A DNA stretch of 64,000 nucleotides from Typha latifolia (lineage: Eukaryota; Streptophyta; Magnoliopsida; Poales; Typhaceae). Shown here piece after piece: positions 35,560 to 44,941 of this stretch (positions are counted from its first letter, which is position 1; every line of letters begins with the position of its first letter). The translations under genes were made by a program, and so were the position numbers. The stretch spans positions 10,664,001 to 10,728,000 of the forward strand of contig CM034107.1 in the NCBI GenBank assembly GCA_019914945.1, in the 5' to 3' direction. Under the pieces are notes generated by a model. The model was not told the origin of the DNA, did no database searches, and saw only the letters and a program-made list of their open reading frames with translations.

Positions 35560-37440
35560 TCACAATGTCAGAAGCTTTTTTTCTTCTACAGAATCTCTTA
35601 TTTCCTTCATCTGATAAAAAACAGTAGCAAGCATTCCATATATCTCCTCTGTTTCACAGTGAGACTTATCAGCAGCTACAAATATATGCTTGACACTCCT
35701 TACCTCAATCCAACTGCAAGCTTGGTCCTTCCTCAAGCCCTTTCGCTTCATTAGCACCCTAATTCGTCGAGCATTGTCCCAGTGGCCCGCTGCTGCATAA
35801 ATGTTGGACAACATCACATATCTTGCCCCATTCTCAGGCTCTAACTGAAAGAGAGACTCTGCAGCCCTCTCAGCAAACTCCAAATTTCCATGCACCCGAC
35901 AAGCACCAAGGAGCGCACCCCACGTCCCGATGGTAGCCGACTCTCTTAAAGTAGATGGCAAACATTCTATAAACTCCATTGCCTCTTCAATTTGGTGGTT
36001 CCTCCCAAGAGCATCAATTAAGGCAGCATAATGCTCTGGCCTTGGTTGCACACCATACTTCTCCATTGAGTCTAGTATCCGACGTCCTTCGGAAACTAAA
36101 CCTGCATGGCTACAAGCTGTCAGCACAGCAAGGAACGTGACATTTGTCGGTGTAACTCCAGCTTTCAACATCTTTTCGAATGTGGCAATGGATTGCTTTC
36201 CATGACCATTCTGAGCAAACCCAGTGACCATAGAGTTCCAAGACACAAAATCCCTCTCATGCATCCGATGAAACACGGCAACAGCTGATGCCATATCCCC
36301 GCATTTCGCATACATGTCGATCAAAGCATTGTGGATGAACAAATTGAATGGATCCAATCCAATGCAACCTCTCAAGATGAAACAATGCATCTGTCTCCCC
36401 CGTTCAACCAATCCCAACTTCGCGCAAGCTCCCAAAACCGACACCAATGTGAATGGTGTTGCCGCCACTTTCTCCTCCATCATCTTCTCAAACAGATCCA
36501 ATGCCGCTTCTTCCTTCCCATTCTGCTCGTGCCCGGAAATAAGCGCTGTCCACGATATCGAATCCCGTGCTGGGATCTGCTCAAACACCAAAACTGCATC
36601 TTCAACCCGACGAACCCAACAAAATGCTGCAAGCAATGAAGTCCACGACACCGCATCCCTCACCACCATCCGATCAAAAACCTTTTGTGCATTATCTGCA
36701 TCCCCACTCTTCCCATAAGCATCGATCATAGCATTACCCATTATAACATTCATCTCCAACCCAGATACAACTAAAGCACCATGAGCCTGCCGCAACGGCT
36801 CTAAAGCACCCAAATTAGCACAAGCTGTCGCGACGCCAACGACAGTGAACCGGTCAATGACAATGGCATCTCCCAAAGTCCGATCTTTAAGCAAACAGGA
36901 GAATATCTGCAGTGAAAGGCGGTGTTCCCCAAGGTGGGTGAGGGAGGAGATGAGAGTATTGTAGGAGACGAGGTTCCTCTGGGGCATTTGGTCGAACAGG
37001 TCGAGGGCGGAGGGGAGGTGGGTCAAAGAGCGGGAGAGGGAGGCGAGAAGGGTGTTATAAGAATACGGGTTCTTGTGAGGGAGATCGAGAAAGGCGAGGA
37101 GGGAGGAGGAAGGGGAGGAGCAGCGAGAGTAGAGATCGATGAGGAGGTTGGAGAGGAGGGTATGGTGGGAAAGAGCGGTCTTGAGGAGGAGAGAGTGGAC
37201 GGCGCGGCCGAGATGGAGGTTTTTGGTGGAGATGGATAGGGTGAGGTGGGAGAGGAGGGTAGGGATGGCGGTGGCGGTGGCGGTGGACATAGTGGGGGTT
37301 GTAATGAGAGGAGGAGGGCATGATATTTTTTGTGTTAGGCGGGAAGTTAGTGATCTGGTGGTGGCAACTGGACTGAATGTATGAATTTCCTGCAATAAGG
37401 CTGCAGTGAATCCATTCTTTGAAGTAATTGAGCAAAACAC
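35560..37440 (-). CDS. Pentatricopeptide repeat protein, PLS class with E/E+ domain
   Basis: Single-exon gene of 626 aa. The basic, Thr/Ser-rich N-terminus fits a plastid or mitochondrial presequence; a second in-frame Met at 37293 (MSTATATA) is a possible alternative start. PLS repeats: LLSNLLIDLYSRC, YSYNTLLASLSRS, NVIMGNAMIDAYGKSG, AVSWTSLLAAFCW, SISWTALISGHEQNG, FIHNALIDMYAKCGDMASA and FVSWNSMVTGFAQNG. The C-terminus holds a complete E domain (TWGALLGACRVHGNLEFAE, YVMLSNIYAAAGHWDNA) and E+ (KDQACSWIEVRSVKHIFVAADKSH), then stops without a DYW domain. E+ proteins commonly specify C-to-U editing sites in organellar RNA and borrow deaminase activity from other DYW proteins. Target site not predictable here by eye. 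Confidence 0.94.
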   Translation of the reverse strand: MFCSITSKNGFTAALLQEIHTFSPVATTRSLTSRLTQKISCPPPLITTPTMSTATATAIPTLLSHLTLSISTKNLHLGRAVHSLLLKTALSHHTLLSNLLIDLYSRCSSPSSSLLAFLDLPHKNPYSYNTLLASLSRSLTHLPSALDLFDQMPQRNLVSYNTLISSLTHLGEHRLSLQIFSCLLKDRTLGDAIVIDRFTVVGVATACANLGALEPLRQAHGALVVSGLEMNVIMGNAMIDAYGKSGDADNAQKVFDRMVVRDAVSWTSLLAAFCWVRRVEDAVLVFEQIPARDSISWTALISGHEQNGKEEAALDLFEKMMEEKVAATPFTLVSVLGACAKLGLVERGRQMHCFILRGCIGLDPFNLFIHNALIDMYAKCGDMASAVAVFHRMHERDFVSWNSMVTGFAQNGHGKQSIATFEKMLKAGVTPTNVTFLAVLTACSHAGLVSEGRRILDSMEKYGVQPRPEHYAALIDALGRNHQIEEAMEFIECLPSTLRESATIGTWGALLGACRVHGNLEFAERAAESLFQLEPENGARYVMLSNIYAAAGHWDNARRIRVLMKRKGLRKDQACSWIEVRSVKHIFVAADKSHCETEEIYGMLATVFYQMKEIRDSVEEKKLLTL

Positions 37441-37911
37441 ACTTAGGAAGGAGGGTTGGCTTTTTGTCCGGCCTATCCTTTAGACTCTAAATTGATTTAA
37501 AAAAACTCAACTAACTAACCAACCAACTTCGTAGAGTCGGTAGGTACTCTTTTCTCAACAATTCGGTTTAATTGATACGATTAGAGGAGCAGTTTACAAC
37601 GCTCGAAAAAAAAGTTTATTTAACTACCAACTAACTCTTCTCTTATAGAGTTTGCGATAATTAAAACAAAGTTAGGGGAATTTCCTAATTAAGCCTATTT
37701 TTAATATCCTATCATTTCATAATAATTATATTTTAATATTTATAAATTGCACCCTATATTTTATAAAATGCTTCTAGAAAATTCAGCTATTTGTATTCAT
37801 ATAATCCTAAATACTTATATATTCTTTATATAATTTCATCCACCTAAATACTCGTTTGCCTCACCAAGAGGCTTAGACCTTGGTAGGGTTTTGAACCTAA
37901 CATTAGCATAT

Positions 37912-38281
37912 GTTAGAGGTGAACATTATGCGGCGGGGTCAAGTTTGGGCTAGATTTTTTGAGTCGATTAGACTTAAATATTTATTTATGATCCGACCCA
38001 CGAATTACTTAAGTCGGGCTAGAATAACATGTTACCGCCCACTAGCTCATAAGATATCGGATTTGAGCCGAGCGAAATATGTTGAATTAAAAAATATTAT
38101 ATATTATAGGACTAAGCATAATAAGTCTCTATGAAGATATTTGAGTTATCTTTCGTAGGAATGTAGTTATATATTAATATTCAGCTTACTAAATATCTAA
38201 TGTAAAATTAAAAATAATAAAAATAGATATGCATAACAGGTCGAGCACCCAATAATCACCTCTAGATTATCACCTCTAAAT
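37912..38281. mobile_element. Non-autonomous hAT-like element (MITE)
   Basis: The left end TTAGAGGTGAACATTATG and the right end ATTATCACCTCTAA are inverted copies, and the interior next to each end contains GGTCAAGTTTGGGCTAG and CAGGTCGAGCACCC plus GATCCGACCC words, as in plant hAT-type MITEs whose ends read TAGRGGTG. The right end carries the motif twice (CACCTCTAGATTATCACCTC). No transposase coding. A clear 8-bp target duplication was not found. Confidence 0.6.
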
Positions 38282-38700
38282 CTATCTAATAGATGAGGGG
38301 GAAGCTACTGGATCATAGACCCTCTATTTGGAGGGAAGTCATACTCTAGCTCTACCATAAGATACCTTCACTCTCAAGGACTCATTGACTTTGCTACTTG
38401 GAAAGGTGGGCTCAAGGTTGCCCTCCACTTCTTTGTTGGTTCCTCCTTTTACTCGAGTAGAGGGGATTATATTAGGTTTTGGTTTGACTGTTACGTAGAG
38501 GATGCTTCTCTCCAATCCCATTTTATTGTGTCTTTCTTTCCTTCTCCCATCATTTTGGCCTCCGTAAGGACCTCGCCAGCTTAATATGGCCTAGAAAGGA
38601 TGACCATGATAAGATTAATTCCTGAGGTAGACCCAGATTAAAAGTCCTCTATGAGGTTGCTGGTGACCTCTCCATATGTGATGTTTTGGAGATTCACAGC
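38280..38700 (+). pseudogene. Possible decayed LINE (non-LTR) ORF2 fragment
   Basis: In broken plus-strand frames the region reads PLWREVI and then, after frame changes, RGDYIRFWFDCYVEDASLQ. This resembles the linker and zinc-finger-like part downstream of plant LINE reverse transcriptases (LW+xVI..GxxxxFWxDxWxxxxxL). Multiple stops and shifts show it is dead. No reverse transcriptase core was found. Confidence 0.4.
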
Positions 38701-39136
38701 TACAAATTCCTTCTTCATCGTCTCTTTCAACTCTCTCCTGCTTCAAAAGCTCGTCTAAGTTGGATTGCTCCACCATCCTTTGGAAGATATCTCTACCCTC
38801 AAAGTGAAGACATACTTTTAGTTGACTATTTCCGACAAAGTCCATACAGGAGATCTTTTAATTTGCTCGAAAAAGGCTTTTCCTGCCCCCCTTTGCCACT
38901 CAATGAATCTGTTGTCAAGCTACGGTTTACTTCTGCCATTCTTCTCTAGCTTTGTCATCGCTTTCGTCATCCCTTCCCACATATACTATTCGCTTTGGAG
39001 GAGGAGCTTCATTCGAGGCCACCTTACAGAGCTGTGCTAATCACCTCCTTGGACTATTATGGTGGTGGATTCTCTGTAGAAAGAAAGAAACCATAGAATC
39101 TTTAGAAGAAAGACTTTTGACTTACATAGAACTCTC

Positions 39137-39160
39137 CATCTCCCTCTCCCTCTCCCTCTC
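39137..39160. repeat. (CTCCCT)n hexamer repeat
   Basis: Four tandem CTCCCT units. Confidence 0.75.
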
Positions 39161-40245
39161 ATACATCTGGAGGTAGAGGAGGTTATTATTTTTATTCTCC
39201 TCTCTAATGTCCTCTAATGACCTTTTGGCAATGTCTGCTGTAATTATCCCCCTTCGTCTCCTCTCCAACCCCACCCTATTCCTATCTCTTATTGAATAAA
39301 AAATATAAGTATTCCCATAAATTATTTTCTTGACTAAGAATTAACAAAACTGCAGCTTTATTTAGCTTGGTGGGTGTAGCTGTTGGAAGTCAAATTAAAG
39401 CTTTTAATTTAATTCCCAGATCCACTTCAAGATCCTAATCCAGTGGCTCCTGCATTCTGCCGCTGTCTGCTTAAGATAAGGACAGGGACATCTAAAACAA
39501 ATTAAAAGTCCCAAATTGAAAAATAAAATAATTAGGAAGTAATATTTGTCCTTTTTATTTCTAGAATAGCTAGTGGTATGATGTTCTTTCTTTAATCTTT
39601 ATCGACTACCAAAGGTCAAATATACGTTTCCACTGGGTTGGCCTAAACATTGATATGCTGAGTCATGGATTCATGAGGTGATAGAAATTATTGCTTATTA
39701 AAGAGCTTATATTATCCAATCCAGTTACTCTATAGACACTAATATTCTGGTTAGAGAAATAAAAGTTAGCCAAAAAGATCAATAATTCAAGTTCTATCCA
39801 TTACTTGATCAAAAAAATAAGAATAAAAGGGTTGAAAAACATCTTGTATTTTTATTTTTATTTTTATTTTTTACTTAGGACAAGTTACTTTTTTAGAGAT
39901 ATTATAGTCATTATGGTTAATTTAAATTAATTCATTGATATATTTAATTATTCGTTAAAAAAAATTTATTTAATTTTATTGTTATAATCATTGGAAGATG
40001 ACGATTTAGTTGATGCACAGGATTTATTTCTAGAATTAGCCATCCAATTCCTTGAAGAAAATGGAAACACTGCCGCTGTTCTTGACCAATTGCACACGCC
40101 CACGTGCGCCCTCTTCTAGAAACCGACGACTTCTTGGGTTATAGTTTCCAACCGCCGTCCGACATGCAATCGATCAAATATTTCGTACGTAATCACGACT
40201 CTCTCGTCTTCAAACTTGAGTTATTAGCCGTTGAAAATTATACAC

Positions 40246-40254
40246 ATAAATATA
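40246..40254 (+). promoter_or_regulatory. TATA-like element for the 40.3-kb gene
   Basis: ATAAATATA about 65 bases before the ATG and followed by a C/T-rich leader. Its position argues that the long upstream in-frame extension (from 40104) is promoter, not protein. Confidence 0.45.
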
Positions 40255-40316
40255 TCCCGTGCTTCCCCCCCTTTCTCTTCCTCTTTCTATCGAGATCTCT
40301 CTTCTCCTCTCTATCA

Positions 40317-41315
40317 ATGGAGTATGACAAATGGGCAGAGAGGATTAAATCCGACCAGAGTCAGTTCGTCAAATCCACCGGCACGATCAAGTCCGGCGGC
40401 GCATGGTCGAGAAGAGCTCCCACCAATCCCCAACCCAAGCCGATCGCTGCTCCTCTCTTTCCAATCCGTGGCCGGATAGGCGACTTCAACCATCTCCATC
40501 CATCCCCTCGAGCTCAGGCGATCGAGAGACACCGCCACGAGATGCTCGAGATGGTCCGGGCCATGCCCGAGGCCGCCTACGAGCTCTCGCTCAGAGACCT
40601 CGTCGAGTCTCAGCCGGTGCCGACGCCGGCACCGATGCCGAAGCCCGAACCGGGATTGCCAGCAGTAGAGGAGGCCCATGAATCGCCCAAGAATAAGGAG
40701 AAGAAGGAGAAGAAAAGAAGGATGAGAAAGCGATACTACCTCGATCCAGAGCTGCTTGTGAAGCTATTCATGCCGCTGGCCATGGGAGACAGGAAGAAGA
40801 GGTTGAGTAGCTTTAGCTCAAGTGCGAAGATCTCGCCGAAGCCGATGGCGGCGGAGGGGAAGAAGGATTTGGATCACGGACAAGGTTGGAAGATTAAGAC
40901 TGAGAAGACGATGATGGTGATGATGAGCGAGGAAGGAAGCAGCACGACTAGCAGCAGCTCAAGTAGTAGTATTACTTCCAAGATGAGAAGCGCAAGCAGG
41001 TAAAGTCTACTTCTTTGAGTAGATTTCTATGTCTTGATAGAATTTTTTTTTAAAAAATAATTTGAGATAGCAGTATGCTCTGTTCTTCTCTGCTCTGTTT
41101 CTCTAATTAGTTTTTTTTTTATTTTGGTTATAAATTAATTACATTTTTTTTAAGAACAAAGTGTTCTTGATCAGATGATAATTGAACAAAAATAAAAGAA
41201 TAATTATGCAAATGTTTCAGATCAAGAGTATGACTTCCTCATTCTTCTCTGCAGGAAAATGAAAGGATGCTGTTCTTTCTTCAAGATCAATAGAAGCAAA
41301 TCCAGGGAGAGTTGA
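40317..41315 (+). CDS. Plant protein of unknown function, basic, Cys-Cys C-terminal exon
   Basis: Two exons, 40317-40999 and 41255-41315, join in frame to give 247 aa. I do not recognise a named family. Visible features: an N-terminal YDKWAERI segment; RGRIGDFNHLHPSPRA; a conserved-looking core MPEAAYELSLRDLVE (about 82-96); a Pro-rich spacer; a highly basic stretch (KNKEKKEKKRRMRKRYY, about 122-138) that could be a nuclear signal; LDPELLVKLFMPL; and a Ser-rich tail. The 20-residue second exon encodes a Gly-Cys-Cys group amid basic residues, a layout seen in lipidated membrane-associated proteins. No membrane segment or signal peptide. I chose the ATG at 40317 because it follows a TATA-like box and a pyrimidine-rich leader; an upstream in-frame Met at 40104 would lie in the promoter. 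Intrinsic disorder is likely. Confidence 0.75.
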
Positions 41316-42807
41316 AGGCCATCACTCCTCTTCAGAGAGGAAATCCATACACATAAAAAATTGATGGAAAATATATGTGTATCATATTATGTTATATTTT
41401 CCCTTTTCTTTTCCTTAGTATGTTTTTGAAATGAAGGCTCTGTACCTAAACAAACACTGTGTAGTAGAGAGTTATATATATACATAAATGATGCACAGAG
41501 TTGAGAAAATTGATATGATTTTTATTTTCGCCGAAGATTTTAAGTATGATTTTTCTTCGAAAATCTATAGAATTTCTTGATTATGTGCTCGAAGTATATT
41601 GTTGATTTGTTACTTAACAATTTAAACTTTTGGATTAACTAGCACATGTAAAAATATTGGGAAAATTATTGTATAAATCGAGTTGAATTGCTTGTTTAGG
41701 ATAAGAATAGTAGATGAGCTAATGTCTGGGTTTATGGCTAAGCAATTAAGGAAAATTAAGTTAGTGATAAGGAGGAAAAAGAAATAGAAGAGAATGTTGG
41801 AAATTTGGCTAAGTTATAAGTGGGACTCACACGTTATTAACATAACGATGAATTAATAGTAGAATTAATTTAGCTCAAATAGTATTTTATTGTCGTATAT
41901 TCTTCTATTCAAATTTATGAAGAGAAGTGAATATAAATTGGCTTTAGAAAAAATAAAGAGAAGTAAGTTTAGTACTATACTAGATATTTAAGAAATATTA
42001 GTATGATATATAAGTGTCAAACTTCTTATGGAATTTGGGCTCCAAAAAAGACACATATTTTGTGGGTAAATGATATTATATAAATTAAATCAGACACGTG
42101 CACCGATTGACTTGTCTCAGTTTGGTTCATGCATTGATAAAGCCCAAAAATTATTATTTTTTGCCTAATACATGTTTGGATATAGTCTAATTCGAGTCGG
42201 GTTCAATTAAACACAAAGTCGTGTGTTCCTTCGATTAGAATAGTTAATGTTGGTTGGTGAACCCTCAATGGTGTATCTCGTAATAAAAAAAATTGTTAAT
42301 CGGTTCAGACTCGAAATGATGCATTCATTCATAACCAGATCCAATCATTCGCATCCTTTCATCGAGCCTATTTAATCCTATAAATAGGCTACTAGTTGCA
42401 TTTTTTTTTTTGCTAAATTTTGTTGATTCAATCAAGTTTGGTTAAAGTCTTTTGTATGTATTTGAGAAAGTAGAACATCATTCAGGTTTAACAATGCATT
42501 CGAATAGGTGCTTCTTTTTTAGTGCATTCTAGAAGTACAAATTAATCTTAAGAAGATAATATCCAACATTAAACTCGACTATACAGAATTTTACATTATG
42601 TAATTAGTAAATTAATTTAATATATTTACTTATTTTGGATGGAATTTATTGTGACTTTTAAAATTAGATTATTACCGCCACAAGAGAATATAAGAGGAGA
42701 GAGAAATTTAGGGGTAGAGAAATGTTCTTTTTTCTCTGAAAATAGAGAGAAAGTGAGAGAAAGAACTTTTCATTTTTTTTCTCATCTTTTTCTCTTATTA
42801 TTTTCTT

Positions 42808-43226
42808 AGAATTTTACATAATTATCACTGAAAACCTTTAAAATATCATAATCGCCACCAAAATTATTGTGTTCTTTTAAAAATATCATTAATTTAATTA
42901 AATCTAACTAATCATAATTAAAACCAACTTTGATAAAAGAACTATTTACCCTCATATAAATTATTAAAAGTAGTTTTAAAGCTATCCAGTATTATACCTA
43001 TTACAATAATACAACAAAAATACATCTTATTCTATGTGTGATAAATTTTTTAGTCTAAATAAAGATATTGTACTCATCTACATGTGTTTATTAACTTTGA
43101 TACTAATAATCTATTAGAAATATTCTGTTAAAATTAACCATAATGAAAATTCTAAAAGAGTCAAAATCTTTTTGTGACAATTATAATTTTTTGGAAGTTT
43201 TCAGTGAGAATTATGTAAAAAATTCC
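42808..43226. repeat. MITE-like element with about 70-bp terminal inverted repeats
   Basis: The left end reads GAATTTTACATAATTATCAC then TGAAAAC, and the right end is its reverse complement (GTTTTCAGTGAGAATTATGT then AAAAAATTC). Pairing continues inward (AATCGCCACCAAAATTATTG against TTTTTGTGACAATTATAATT). No coding capacity, about 420 bp. Confidence 0.75.
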
Positions 43227-43489
43227 TATTCTTTTTCTCCTTTTCTTACCAATCCATAGATGAAGAAGGAAGAATTTGAAAAGATAAATTAAAGACTTGC
43301 ATAATTTCTTCTCCTTTTTTTTTTTTCCTCTTAGTAAATTTTTTATTATTTTTTTCTCACCAAATGGAAGGAGTGGAAGGTCTCTGGAGTCAATCCAAGT
43401 AATTGGCCAGAGACAAAATTAATATGTGGGTCGGTTGAATTCAATTCTCACAAGTAACACCAAGTAGGACGCAGCAGACCCTGCACCCA

Positions 43490-43514
43490 TGGATGCAGGA
43501 ACTTCCTGCATCCA
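43490..43514. repeat. Perfect 25-bp palindrome (12+1+12)
   Basis: TGGATGCAGGAA, one C, then its exact reverse complement. It lies directly beside the poly(A) end of the LINE fragment. Confidence 0.9.
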
Positions 43515-43770
43515 AGAGTTTTTTTTTTCTTTTAAGATAAAAAGGCAAATCTATTAATCAACTTCGCCCGCAAGCACTACTTACATCAACAATCAGAATA
43601 GATAGGACCGAGGGGGGAAAAAAGCTCTCCCAGGTACAGTTAAAAGTCATATTCCTACCATAGTTTGAGAGTCAATCAGCTGAATAATTTGCCTCGCGAT
43701 AGATATGGTATAAAAATACGAAAGGAAAAGCAGATAAGAGATACATGATAGCAGCGGACGCCCGAGGAGC
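43515..43770 (-). mobile_element. 5'-truncated LINE, 3' end only (RNase H region)
   Basis: On the minus strand one frame reads YHIYREANYSAD, a stop, LSNYG and ends near FFPPSVLSILIVDVSSACGRS before a stop. This is the typical last part of the plant LINE ORF2 RNase H domain (H-V-x-R-E-A-N-x-x-A-D) and its PP..L..D end. About 40 bases later comes an A-rich tail (AAAAG then ten A). The internal stop and an upstream frame break mean it is inactive. The 5' limit is approximate and no target duplication was found. Confidence 0.65.
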
Positions 43771-44591
43771 TGGGTGGAGACCTTTCAAATATTTCTATTT
43801 GCATAGAAGAAACAATTTAAAAATTTTAGTAATCTTAAAATTAAGCTCTTAAAAACGGAGTGCGTCTAGTTTTTATACTACACATATATTTCTATAACGG
43901 AGTGTGCATAATTTACATAAGGGCGGTCACAGGAGTTTAATTTCATTATTATCAAAACTTGAAGATTTTTTTAGTCATTTACATGCATATATTTCTATAT
44001 TTCTTTTTTACTAGGGACATAATTTGCAAATAGTAAATAATGCCAATTGTAATTTGTATACTTCAAAATTAAGTGCTTAATCTCTATTGTGCACAACACC
44101 AAATTACAATGATTAGCCAATCGTAAAAATAAAAATTATTGAACATATACCCTCTTATATCTCTTAATTAGTAGCTTAGTAATTAGGTGAAGAATGTTAG
44201 AATAATTATAAATAATATTTTAAGGTTGGCAAAGATAGCTTACTAATTTAACAATTTATTTACGGCGAGAAATATTAAGACTAATGAAGCATATTAATTT
44301 TAACAAAAGGGTATAATGAAATTTACCGAATACTAATTTAGAGATTTTTGCTGGATTTAATTAATTTTGTAAAATTAAACAAAAATTGGATAATTCTGCA
44401 AAAAAGAGGGGATTTCTAATTTGTTTTGATTGATTTACTGAATTTTAGCGGTTTCCTACGACCAGGGATGCAGCCGATCCATTTCCTTGGGGGGAGATTA
44501 ACCAATTCAAGAAGAGTGTGCAACGGGAAGTCCAAATCTCTCTTTCTCTATCTTCTCGTTGGTCTTCAACCACGGGCGACTTCTTTCCCAC

Positions 44592-44598
44592 TATAAAC
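44592..44598 (+). promoter_or_regulatory. TATA box of the TOM1-like gene
   Basis: TATAAAC about 30 bases ahead of the CT-rich leader (TCTCTCTCTCTATC at 44609-44622). Confidence 0.55.
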
Positions 44599-44753
44599 TC
44601 CACAATCCCATCTCTCTCTCTATCTAAGCTTTAGATTCTTGGGGAACACCCGAGCACGATCTCCTCTCCCTCATTCGAATCCAGCGGTTGGATTCTTGTT
44701 GGTCTTCTCTTGACGATCTTATTCTTTCGACATCGATCGGCGCTTCTTGCTCG

Positions 44754-44930
44754 GTGAGTTTTACCTTCTTTTTTCGTTGTTATCTTTGGGTTTTGACGAT
44801 TGAATGGGGAAATGTGAGAAAGATCTTGACTTGGGGTTGTAAGGGGTTTTGAGAGGCTGTTGCTTTTAATCTGCGTGAGATTAGGGTTTCTCTTACAAGG
44901 GGAATTCACATTGTTGGGTTTGGTCTTGTA
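44754..44930 (+). other. 5' UTR intron of the TOM1-like gene
   Basis: A GTGAGT donor after CTTGCTCG and an acceptor CTTGTAG, 11 bases before the ATG at 44942. Inferred from consensus sites; leader introns are common in this family. Confidence 0.6.
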
Positions 44931-44941
44931 GGCGCTTTCTG

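Larger units (their letters stand above)
37441..40316. other. Intergenic with transposon remnants
   Basis: Contains a hAT-like MITE (about 37912-38281), a decayed LINE-like stretch (about 38280-38700), a CTCCCT hexamer run (about 39137-39160) and a TTTTTA run (39847-39872). The promoter of the unknown gene begins near 40200. ORFs of 60-87 codons in 38.3-39.2 kb are chance frames in the remnant. Confidence 0.5.
41316..44591. other. Intergenic with MITE and LINE end
   Basis: AT-rich. 41316-41500 is the 3' UTR of the unknown gene. Contains hAT-like G/C words at 42100-42370, a MITE (42808-43226), a LINE 3' fragment (43515-43770) and a 25-bp palindrome. The TOM1-like promoter begins near 44450. 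Confidence 0.5.

Noticed and set aside
36922..37239. 105-codon plus-strand ORF, Glu/Gly/Val-rich
   Set aside because: It is a shadow frame of the N-terminal part of the minus-strand PPR gene.
40104..40316. In-frame 71-residue N-terminal extension of the 40.3-kb gene
   Set aside because: It would run through a TATA-like box and a CT-rich leader; the codon pattern and the ATG at 40317 fit the gene start better.
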